A DNA stretch of 64,000 nucleotides from positions 55,378-119,377 of the forward strand of contig NZ_AWSA01000009.1 in the NCBI RefSeq assembly GCF_000576595.1, written 5' to 3'. The notes under the pieces are model-generated. The model saw only the letters and a list, made by a program, of their open reading frames with translations. It was not told where the DNA came from and ran no database searches. Source of the DNA: Intrasporangium oryzae NRRL B-24470. Its GTDB lineage: Bacteria; Actinomycetota; Actinomycetes; Actinomycetales; Dermatophilaceae. The translations under genes were made by a program, and so were the position numbers. Below, one piece after another: positions 57,801 to 64,000 of this stretch; position 1 is the first letter of the stretch; the number at the start of each line of letters is the position of its first letter.

Positions 57801-58176
57801 CCAGCCACAGCGAGCGCTCGCGCAGCGGGCCAAGGAGACCGAGAAAGCGCAGAACGATCTCACGTCGAAGCCTGGCGACGAAGATGATGGTGACACCCAG
57901 GTCGCGCCTCCTCCCGGGCCCACTCCTCCCGCCACGCCGCGGAAGCGCAGGTTCTACGGAACCAAAGAACTCAGCGCTGACGGCTACGCCAAGGACTTCA
58001 AGAAGATCACCGATGAAGTGCTGACGCACCTGGCCGCCGCCCCTGGAGTGCACCTCAAGGTGACGCTGGAGATCGAGGCCATCCACGAGGAAGGCTTCGA
58101 AGAGACCAAAGTCCGCACGGTGTCGGAGAACGCCATCGTCCTGAAGTTCGAGCAGTCCGGCTTCGAGGAGCGCTGA
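54853..58176 (+). CDS. Swt1-type HEPN domain fused to DUF499 ATPase
   Basis: The gene starts 1 base after the preceding stop. Residues ~10-120 are a Swt1-family HEPN domain (RIGQLFAVIAPPLEHFITST) with the candidate RNase motif R99-NDWA-H104. A DUF499 (COG1483) P-loop ATPase follows: Walker A NFGGGKTHS (250-258) and Walker B VILIDEW (~362). The C-terminus ends in a DUF499-associated beta domain (HLKVTLEIEAIHEEGFEETK) after a Pro-rich linker. The 1107-residue protein resembles BREX BrxC/PglY-type large ATPases in role. HEPN plus ATPase suggests conditional RNA cleavage when phage DNA is sensed. Confidence 0.88.
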   Translation: MALSNRDRIGQLFAVIAPPLEHFITSTLEPHLQPGTPWTRVVTVVEGDNGKGIHAGDPAVQLKLLSQNYTGRFKRGWLPFKGILTRTHEAYAGELLQVRNDWAHLKSFSDDDAYRALDTAERLMNAISAGDAATALEKLRLDLRRVTAAKQDRRAIKDDVDNPASPGVKPWRDVLQPHEDVARGNFQAAEFAADLYKVAVAKDAARDYSDPVEFFSRTFLTAGLRNLISGAVRRLAGDDNASPVINLQTNFGGGKTHSMLSLWHVAGRLPLTDFPQETQELLAASGYNRVPEQVRRAAIVGNHTAPSGLPKPDGTQVNTLWGELAWQLGGPEAYAIVAKADADRTPPGQALHTLLEKYAPAVILIDEWVAYARSLFGRTDLAGGTFDDQFTFAQSLTEAAKGTSGILLAISIPASESGDDSKPVPGNAEEVGGTHGLEALKRLQNVVRRVADQWRPASSDEAYHIVRQRLFTTPDAAALASINATARAFVDYYRKHADDFPKEARDTAYEERIKRTYPIHPELFDRLYEDWSSLERFQRTRGVLRLMNQIIHALWDGEDQAPLIMPGSIPLSVSDVNTELTQYLQDQWKVIIDADVDGPHSEPAKIDKEKLLLGQRSLTKRLARTVFFGAAPTIGSAHKGIETQRVFLGTAVPGDVPGNFHAALNQLGDRATYFYSGSGKYWYDLQANISRRAKDQAERLHKEDVWAEIVRRLSDQGRSSGDFAGVHVCPEDPADIPDTDEARLVILHPRLTHKRGQSDSTAVEFAHAATERRGAANRVNRNMLVFLAADEDRMGELDAAVRDFLGWSDVLAKQDELDLTQNQKNQALEKQKQAGETATARLLGTYQWALVPQGQPVAIGATKVEGQATSLAERVSKRLGNDGALTTQQAGAAIRHVLNTYAKPLWEPGHLSVGELWKLYSSYAYMPRLRDRRVLNTGLLNSPLLWEQDGFALAEGYDGDRYRGLVLPSDRTTIAITDSTLIVQPQRALAQRAKETEKAQNDLTSKPGDEDDGDTQVAPPPGPTPPATPRKRRFYGTKELSADGYAKDFKKITDEVLTHLAAAPGVHLKVTLEIEAIHEEGFEETKVRTVSENAIVLKFEQSGFEER

Positions 58177-58180
58177 GAGG

Positions 58181-60019
58181 ATGGCTGCGGTGACGCTAGG
58201 CGCGGAGGCATCGCGCTCCCAGACGAGCCGCGACTACCGGGCGTTCATGCGGAGCAAGGATCCCGCCGCGGTCATTGAAACCGTGACCGCGGAGTTCACG
58301 CGATGGCTCGGTGAGAAGGGTCTGCAGCAAGATTCGCATGAGGACGCCCGCTGGGCTTCAGACAGCGGCAGCGGACAGGTTCAGCGGGAGACAACCGAAG
58401 GGGCCGAACTCCTGAGGTGCCAGCTCGTCGAGCCTGGCACGTCCATGGGCACTTGGACGACGGAGGTCCTGGCTGCATCCGAGGGCTGGATCGACGTGAG
58501 TGTCTCCAACAGTCAGGGCCGCTTCGTGGCGGTGCCCCGGCTCGCGAAGGCGCTCATGCGCGACCTGGACCTCCGCGACGCTTCCCTCCAACTGCTCGAC
58601 AACGTCAAGTTGTGGGATGTCGCCGAGCTGGACATGCTCGTTGAACTCTTGCAGGACCCTGACCGGCACGGCTTGGTATTGGTGGCGGGGACAGGCCCTG
58701 ACCCTGGCCTCTTCGACGCTTTCAGGGCGCGAATCCACACGTGGACTCGCGAGGTGTTCGGACTCGCCCAGAGCATCGTCCTGACACCCCAGGCGACGTG
58801 GGCGCTCGCTGAGCGCCTGAGCTTCCACGCCGTCCCGGCGTGGACGCTTCGCACCTATTACCCGGGGGTTCAACCCCTCGATGCCATCGACTCGCGGCGC
58901 CACCGCTACATGTCAACGGCGACGCTGGCTACCGAGCCTGACGCTTACCTCCGGAGCGTGCTCGGGAACGTGGCACGCGCTCACGCGGCCCGCCGTCCGG
59001 AGCCAATTGAGGTCGTGGAAGCGCGGAGAGCTTTGGACCGTGCGGAGACCGCTGCCCTCCTGGATCGGCTCGACACCCCAACGGAGCGGCCCTCGGTCAC
59101 GCTGCCCGGAAGGCAGGAGACCGGTGAGACTCGGGTGCAAACGCGTGACGCAGACACGTTGCCGGAGACTCGCGAACTCGTTCCGCAGGCCGACGTCATG
59201 GCGGCCATTCGCGAGATCTTGAGGCTTGACGAAGTGAGCCCCGAGACCGTGCGCAGTGCCTTCAACGCCATGGTTGATCAAGTTCGTGAAGCCGAGCTCG
59301 AACAGATCAAGACTGCCAGCCTCCGCATCAAGGAGCAGGCTGCGCGCATCGAGGAACTCGAGGACCGAGTCCGGCTGTCAGACGAGCTCTTGGACGACGA
59401 CATCCTCGAGCGGGCCTTGCTGCAGGACGAGGCCACCCGTGTCAATGCAGAAGTGAGGTGGCTGAGAGCCCGCCTTCGCGAGAAGGAGGACTACGAGGCC
59501 GCGAACGGAGCCCCGCCTGACGAATTCGAGATCGACTACCCCCAGAGCTGCTTGGAGCTGCTGGATCGGATTGCCGAGGATGACGTCTTGGTCTTCACTG
59601 GCGACCGAGAAGAGGTCGCGGCCGTTGACGAGGTCGATACCTTGCAACTGGCTGCCCGTGCCGCTTGGGATGCGTGCACCTCCCTTCGTGAGTATGCGCG
59701 GGCCCATACGGATGGCAAGTGCTCCAGCGGTGTTGATCACTTCTTGCGGCACCGTCCAGCCGGCTACGAGGGAGTCAGTCCGGGCAAGCATGGGGCCACC
59801 GAGACGGGGGTGACGATGAGGCGCTTTGGCGGCGAGAGGGTGTTCGCGGTGCCGGCTGAGGTGGACACGTCACGGTCGAAGACCATGACCGCGCACTTCA
59901 AGCTTGCTCGCATCGGCCTCTTCTCGCCCCGCCTGTACTACTACGACGACCTGAACCGGACGGGGAAGATCTATATCGGCTACCTCGGACGGCATTTGAC
60001 CAACACTCAGACGAACTAG
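58181..60019 (+). CDS. Unknown 612-residue protein, last gene of the operon
   Basis: The ATG lies 4 bases after the DUF499 stop, so it is co-translated. I recognise no family. The N-terminal ~220 residues are mixed alpha/beta (PAAVIETVTAEFTRWLGEKG, GTWTTEVLAASEGWIDVSVS, DAFRARIHTWTREVFGLAQS). A coiled coil fills ~368-440 (ELEQIKTASLRIKEQAARIE, RLREKEDYEAANGA). A C-terminal module has ARAAWDACTSLREYARAHTD, GVTMRRFGGERVFAVPAEVD and the strongly patterned end FKLARIGLFSPRLYYYDDLN, RTGKIYIGYLGRHLTNTQTN. The tail looks like a conserved domain shared with other hypothetical proteins. It occupies the slot that a PglZ- or DUF3780-type protein takes in related loci. Confidence 0.8.
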   Translation: MAAVTLGAEASRSQTSRDYRAFMRSKDPAAVIETVTAEFTRWLGEKGLQQDSHEDARWASDSGSGQVQRETTEGAELLRCQLVEPGTSMGTWTTEVLAASEGWIDVSVSNSQGRFVAVPRLAKALMRDLDLRDASLQLLDNVKLWDVAELDMLVELLQDPDRHGLVLVAGTGPDPGLFDAFRARIHTWTREVFGLAQSIVLTPQATWALAERLSFHAVPAWTLRTYYPGVQPLDAIDSRRHRYMSTATLATEPDAYLRSVLGNVARAHAARRPEPIEVVEARRALDRAETAALLDRLDTPTERPSVTLPGRQETGETRVQTRDADTLPETRELVPQADVMAAIREILRLDEVSPETVRSAFNAMVDQVREAELEQIKTASLRIKEQAARIEELEDRVRLSDELLDDDILERALLQDEATRVNAEVRWLRARLREKEDYEAANGAPPDEFEIDYPQSCLELLDRIAEDDVLVFTGDREEVAAVDEVDTLQLAARAAWDACTSLREYARAHTDGKCSSGVDHFLRHRPAGYEGVSPGKHGATETGVTMRRFGGERVFAVPAEVDTSRSKTMTAHFKLARIGLFSPRLYYYDDLNRTGKIYIGYLGRHLTNTQTN

Positions 60020-60115
60020 GGCCGGATACCCAGCCCCGTGACGGGGTTTGTCACCGGCTGGCGATAGTGTCCGATCGTTGCAGCGTCGCACCAGCAGAAT
60101 CATCAGGGAGCCGTT

Positions 60116-62428
60116 TTGCCAAAGGCCGCAGAGCTCGCTCAGGAGCAGAAGTACTTCGACCGCGCTTGGGAGGAACGCGAGCGCAAGCGCGCCAACCTCA
60201 AGATCGCCCACCAAGCTGCCGGAGGTCCGAATAAGGGGATCGCTGCAGTCAAGCGGGCGGCGGATCGGGAACTCGAGAAGATCGGAGGTCCCGACGACCC
60301 CGTGGCCTTCGGTCGCTTCGACCAGAACGGCAACTGCACCTACATCGGGAACCACCTGATCTCGACCGACGAGCGCGACGTCCTCGTCATCAACTGGCAG
60401 GCCAAGGCGGCGGAGCCCTTCTACAGGGCCACCATTCAGGACACCTTAGGGTTGCGGCTCAAGCGGACCTTCACGACCGAGCGCAACAAGGTGCTTGACT
60501 TCGAGGACGTTGTCTTCGCGAAGTTGATCGAGAACCTCGAGGAGCTCACCGGCCCCGAGCAGTGGGGAGTCGACGATGCAGTTCTTCGCGATCTGGACGC
60601 TGCCCGCAGCGGAGAAATGCGGGACATCGTCCAGACAATCCATGCGGCCCAGTACGAGCTCATCCAGAAGCCCCTTGACCGACTTCTCCTGATTCAGGGC
60701 GGCCCAGGCACCGGCAAGACGGCGGTCGCGCTCCACCGAATCTCGTGGCTTCTCTTCAACCACCAAGAGGCTCTCTCGCCGCAGGACTGCCTCGTCGTGG
60801 GGCCGAACCCCACCTTCACGCGGTACATCAAGTCCGTCCTTCCGGGCCTCGGCGACGCGGACGTCAACTACCGAGACCTGCGCGCGTTGGGACCACAGTC
60901 CAGTCACGGGACGCCGGAAGAAGTTGAGCTGGCGCGTATCAAGGGAGAGCGGCGCATGGCCACCCTCTTGCGCACCGGGCTCTGGCAACGCGTCCGTTTT
61001 CCCGAGCGGGTCGAGGTCCTGGAGATTGGTACGGGCCGAGGGGCCCCAACCTTCACGCGTCAGGAAGTGGAGGCCGAACTTCGCCGGCACGTTCGTCGGG
61101 GCACCTACACGGCAGGGCGCCTGGCGTTCCGCACGTACCTCACCATCCAGAGCGGACAACGCGCTGGGCGCCGAGCAGCTCCCACCGCCCAAGCTATCGA
61201 CAACGCCGTCGAGCGGGTCTGGCCATCCCTGACCGCGCAGGCCTTCTTGCGGGACCTCTTCGGGTCGCGCGAGAGGCTGCTGGCTGCTGGCGGCGATGAC
61301 TTTACCGCGCGCGACATCAACCTGCTCCAGCGAACGCCGGCCGAGAAGCTGTCCGAGGAGAAATGGAGTGACGCCGACGTTGCCCTCCTCGACGAGCTCG
61401 ACGAGTTGATCAATGGAAGGGCCAGCACCTACACGCACATCGTTGTCGACGAGGCCCAGGACCTCTCGCCGATGCAGTTGCGTAGTATCCGGCGGAGGTC
61501 CCGCACCGGCTCGATGACCGTGGTCGGCGACATTGCGCAGTCCACGGGCGCTTGGGCAAGGGATTCTTGGGAGGAAGTGGCCGCTGACCTCACTGGGGAG
61601 GTGGAGGTAGAGTCCGCCGACCTTACCCTGGGCTATCGCGTGCCGCGCCAAGTGTTCGAGTTCGCTGCTCAGCTCCTGCCCTTCGCGGCGCCCGAGGTGA
61701 CGGCCCCCCGAATCGTCCGCGACGGCCCGGCCGAGCCGGAGCTCACAGAAGTAGAGACGGCCGAGTTGGCCACGGCTGCGGTCGCTGCGGCTAGACAGCA
61801 TGCCGGTAGCGGGCGGTTCGTAGGAGTCATCGCGCCGGACAGGATCCGCCCGCTGGTGATCGACGAGTTCAAAGAACGCGATATCAGTTGGGCTGATGTG
61901 AGTGCGGGCGAGCTCGGTCAGTCCATCAATCTCGCCCGCCCGCTCGAGGCCAAGGGCCTCGAGTTCGACGCCGTCGTGGTGGTCGATCCGACGGGGATCG
62001 TCGAGGAGGCGGAGCGCGGCTATCGCATGCTCTACGTCGCGCTGACCCGCACGACCAAGTATCTGACGGTGGTTCACGACGGAGTGGCAATGCCAGTTCC
62101 CAGCCCAGACGGACTCCCGGATGAGGCGAAGGCGCTGGCGACCGTGCTGACCGTTGAGGAGCCTCCGGCTGAAGGTGAGGACATCACCGCAGCCCCGTCT
62201 CTGCCGGAACTCGACGAGTTGCCCAACGTTCGGCACTCGACCGCTGCACCAAAACCTGCTCCAAGCCATGGCGCCGACCTGGCCAATATGATCGTGCGCG
62301 CAGCGTCCGCTTCAGTAGCGGAGCAGATCAGGGCAAGCGTTGCGCCCGCTCAGTGGGCGGCACTCCTTGACCAGTTGCGGCGGGACCTGGACGTGAGTCC
62401 GGACGACCTCTTCGAGCTGTTTGACTAA
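60116..62428 (+). CDS. HelD-like superfamily 1 helicase
   Basis: The start is TTG 60116 with GGGAG upstream. The 770-residue protein opens with a coiled segment (ELAQEQKYFDRAWEERERKR), then VLVINWQAKAAEPFYRATIQ, typical of HelD. Walker A is IQGGPGTGKTAVALHRISWL, Walker B HIVVDEAQDLSPMQLRSIRR, and later motifs are VGDIAQSTGAWARDSWEEVA, LGYRVPRQVFEFAAQLLP and MLYVALTRTTKYLTVVHDGV. HelD frees stalled RNA polymerase from DNA; variants in defence islands may have other roles. It lies 96 bases after the operon and is probably transcribed with it or from its own promoter. Confidence 0.88.
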   Translation: MPKAAELAQEQKYFDRAWEERERKRANLKIAHQAAGGPNKGIAAVKRAADRELEKIGGPDDPVAFGRFDQNGNCTYIGNHLISTDERDVLVINWQAKAAEPFYRATIQDTLGLRLKRTFTTERNKVLDFEDVVFAKLIENLEELTGPEQWGVDDAVLRDLDAARSGEMRDIVQTIHAAQYELIQKPLDRLLLIQGGPGTGKTAVALHRISWLLFNHQEALSPQDCLVVGPNPTFTRYIKSVLPGLGDADVNYRDLRALGPQSSHGTPEEVELARIKGERRMATLLRTGLWQRVRFPERVEVLEIGTGRGAPTFTRQEVEAELRRHVRRGTYTAGRLAFRTYLTIQSGQRAGRRAAPTAQAIDNAVERVWPSLTAQAFLRDLFGSRERLLAAGGDDFTARDINLLQRTPAEKLSEEKWSDADVALLDELDELINGRASTYTHIVVDEAQDLSPMQLRSIRRRSRTGSMTVVGDIAQSTGAWARDSWEEVAADLTGEVEVESADLTLGYRVPRQVFEFAAQLLPFAAPEVTAPRIVRDGPAEPELTEVETAELATAAVAAARQHAGSGRFVGVIAPDRIRPLVIDEFKERDISWADVSAGELGQSINLARPLEAKGLEFDAVVVVDPTGIVEEAERGYRMLYVALTRTTKYLTVVHDGVAMPVPSPDGLPDEAKALATVLTVEEPPAEGEDITAAPSLPELDELPNVRHSTAAPKPAPSHGADLANMIVRAASASVAEQIRASVAPAQWAALLDQLRRDLDVSPDDLFELFD

Positions 62429-62943
62429 GGAGCGCTCAGATCGCCCATGCGCAGTTCTAAACACCTCTCCAGAGCTCCCCTGAAGGGCTCCCCCGGGAAA
62501 GCCCGATAGGTGTGACGCTGCCACCTCGACGGATGACGTGTCTTGCCTCCAACGAGCCATACGGGAACGTCCAGGTGAGCGATCCTTTCCTCAAGCCACA
62601 CCACTTGGGCCGAGTGGTGCTCCCGAGCAGGGCCGCTCGGCTTGCCGACCCCATAGGCCAACAGGACGGCGGAGGCCTGCTGAAGCCCGTCTTCCAGATG
62701 GGGCCGTGCTGCCAACCACCCTTGGGGTTCGCTCCCGACCTGCGTGACGTCTCCTGTCTGGCGAGTCGGCACGGTGAAGAGGTTTGCCAATCGTGCGTCG
62801 TCGAAACCGAGGATCTGACGGACGAGTTCGATCCGGCTCGCTGTCCGCGTACCGGACGTGAGAGGCGGGTTACTGGCGACGACCAACAGCGTGGTACGAG
62901 CTGCGGTCCTTAGATCTGGTCCTTGCATCCTCGGCCCGCGCAT
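62425..62943 (-). CDS. DUF1643-like protein
   Basis: A 172-residue protein; ATG 62943 is chosen because a start at 62976 would overlap the divergent NERD gene. Motifs LLVVASNPPLTSGTRTASRI, ELVRQILGFDDARLANLFTV and QQASAVLLAYGVGKPSGPAR recall DUF1643 proteins (LNPSTAD-type loop, NLFA, YG). It has no known activity. The 3' end overlaps the end of the HelD-like gene by 4 bases, tail to tail. Identification is by motif and moderate. Confidence 0.6.
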   Translation of the reverse strand: MRGPRMQGPDLRTAARTTLLVVASNPPLTSGTRTASRIELVRQILGFDDARLANLFTVPTRQTGDVTQVGSEPQGWLAARPHLEDGLQQASAVLLAYGVGKPSGPAREHHSAQVVWLEERIAHLDVPVWLVGGKTRHPSRWQRHTYRAFPGEPFRGALERCLELRMGDLSAP

Positions 62944-62970
62944 GCGTGAGAGCGTACGGGAGAGTTGATG

Positions 62971-63855
62971 ATGCATAGGGTCTCTGACATGGGGACTGAC
63001 GGAGGCACCGAAGGCGGCGCCGAGTTGAGGCGCATGCGGTTGCGATATCGCGGTGTCTGTCGATCATGCGGGGCTGGCCTCGCGGCCGGCACCCACGCCG
63101 TTTACGACAGGAACAACAGCACCGTGAGCTGCATCGAGTGCCGCCCCGAAGCGGCCCAAACCAGTAGCCCGGCAGGGACTGCCAAGGTCCACGACGATGA
63201 GCACGTCCACGGGTCTGCCGGCGCCTCGGCACGCAGGGAGTTCGAGCGGCGCAAGTCCGCCCGTGAGGCGCGGGTTCGCGGCAGGTATCCGCGACTGGGC
63301 GGACTGCTCCTCGCACTCTCGGACGACCCACAGAGCACCCGCGCCTGGGCCAGCGGCGCTGATGGCGAGCGTCGACTCGGGGGACACCTGGACTCTGCTT
63401 CCGGGCCACTCCTGAGAGTCCTTCACGATCGACGCGTCCCCGGCAGCCGCGCCAACATCGACCACGTCGCCATCGCTCCGAGCGGTGTGTTCGTCATCGA
63501 CGCGAAGAAGTACCGAGGCCGGCCCCAGCTGCGTGTCGAGGGCGGCCTTCTGCGCCCTCGCACCGAAAGGTTGTTCGTCGGGGGACGGGACCGCAGCCGG
63601 CTCGTCGACGGGGTCCTCGACCAGTGTGATGTGGTCCGCGCCGCCCTTAGGGACTCGGGCGAAGTCCAGGTTCGGGGAATGCTCTGCTTCCTGGCCGCAG
63701 ACTGGCCGCTCATCGGCGGTGACTTCCAGACGCGCGGAGTTCACGTGCTCTGGCCGAAGAAGCTCACCTCCGTCCTGGCCAAACACGGCCCGCTCACCGA
63801 GAACCACATCGCGACGATTCACCGGCAGCTCGCCCGGGCCCTCCCGCCTGCCTGA
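62971..63855 (+). CDS. NERD domain nuclease with an N-terminal zinc ribbon
   Basis: ATG 62971 has GGGAGAG at 6 bases; ATG 62968 is adjacent. Residues 30-57 carry C30-x2-C33 and C54-x2-C57, a zinc ribbon. From ~125 on is a NERD domain: GADGERRLGGHLDSASGPLL, NIDHVAIAPSGVFVIDAKKY (with the D and D-x-K nuclease-like residues) and DGVLDQCDVVRAALRD, VRGMLCFLAADWPL. NERD proteins are predicted nucleases tied to DNA processing and frequent in defence islands. The 294-residue protein is the last gene seen. Confidence 0.85.
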   Translation: MHRVSDMGTDGGTEGGAELRRMRLRYRGVCRSCGAGLAAGTHAVYDRNNSTVSCIECRPEAAQTSSPAGTAKVHDDEHVHGSAGASARREFERRKSAREARVRGRYPRLGGLLLALSDDPQSTRAWASGADGERRLGGHLDSASGPLLRVLHDRRVPGSRANIDHVAIAPSGVFVIDAKKYRGRPQLRVEGGLLRPRTERLFVGGRDRSRLVDGVLDQCDVVRAALRDSGEVQVRGMLCFLAADWPLIGGDFQTRGVHVLWPKKLTSVLAKHGPLTENHIATIHRQLARALPPA

Positions 63856-64000
63856 ACCACTCCCCGTTGCCCCATGTGGACCTTGGTCTCTTGGACCTCC
63901 GCGGGCGCGGACCGCGCGCCCACTACGTTGCGGGCCCAGCGGCATACGCGGGCGACGCTCGGAAAGAAGGCTGTCGACGACGCTTGAAAACGAGGCCATA
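63856..64000. other. Intergenic end of window
   Basis: No gene is seen. A single AGCGGCATAC copy stands at 63938-63947, the first since 36435, which may mark the return to backbone DNA at the far edge of the island. Confidence 0.5.

Noticed and set aside
46799..60019. Complete BREX or DISARM system
   Set aside because: No pglZ, brxL, drmA, drmB or drmC was found; only the helicase, methylase and ATPase types overlap.
60446..62269. 607-codon minus-strand frame opposite the HelD-like helicase
   Set aside because: No domain; the plus strand has full helicase motifs.

Overview
The window is high-GC actinobacterial DNA, most like the Intrasporangiaceae/Micrococcales group. This rests on codon use, GTG/TTG starts, tightly overlapping operons, a DesA3-type desaturase with its reductase, an actinobacterial GuaB1, and three single-copy tRNA genes. 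The taxonomic assignment is inference.

Region 1 (1-8.6 kb) is a loose accessory segment. It holds the end of a secreted phosphoesterase, a DUF2703 gene trailed by a thioredoxin-like fragment, a frameshifted phosphoesterase remnant, one broken and two intact glyoxalase-fold (VOC) genes, a Tat-exported phospholipase C, an F420-type (LLM) oxidoreductase and small membrane proteins. Several genes here are decaying.

Region 2 (8.8-36.2 kb) is mostly chromosomal backbone. It contains a SigL-like sigma/anti-sigma/Rieske operon with a readable autoregulatory promoter. A compact divergent cluster (10.6-19.2 kb) joins pterin/deazapterin-type chemistry (GTP cyclohydrolase II, RibD-like reductase, PTPS/QueD-like protein, dehydrogenase) to a glycosyltransferase, methyltransferase, flippase-like protein, CDP-alcohol phosphotransferase and membrane sulfatase; it may make an undescribed membrane-linked product. 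A fused alpha-beta glycyl-tRNA synthetase, CsbD, a CDF exporter, two O6-methylguanine methyltransferases (one coupled to an ECF sigma factor), Nudix, a SigE-family sigma operon, PHP, tRNA-Glu, tRNA-Asp, a PucR-type regulator divergent from a desaturase/reductase pair, HAD-IB and GuaB1 follow.

Region 3 (36.6-41.1 kb) has an MMPL transporter, a small conserved protein whose start codon lies inside a 30-bp near-palindrome, YceI, tRNA-Phe and a MazG-like protein.

Region 4 (41.2-63.9 kb), beginning just after tRNA-Phe, is a defence island. It has a nuclease-DUF2075 helicase, an EVE-like/HNH nuclease, a DndB/DGQHR protein behind a palindrome-covered promoter, a broken copy of a RapA-like helicase, then an operon: RapA/HepA-type helicase with DUF3883, DUF1156 (COG1743-type) adenine methylase, DUF262-DUF1524 nuclease, Swt1/HEPN-DUF499 ATPase and a 612-residue protein of unknown family. 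A HelD-like helicase, a DUF1643-like gene and a NERD nuclease follow. The core (helicase, methylase, DUF499 ATPase) resembles BREX/DISARM-related loci, but no pglZ, drmA or drmB is present. This is the best candidate here for an undescribed system.

A 10-mer, AGCGGCATAC, recurs 17 times by hand count in the backbone and is absent across almost the whole island. Two 72-bp palindromes with compensatory changes, several perfect terminator hairpins and a 51-bp tandem repeat were also found. All coordinates, motif counts and alignments were read by eye; no database search was run.
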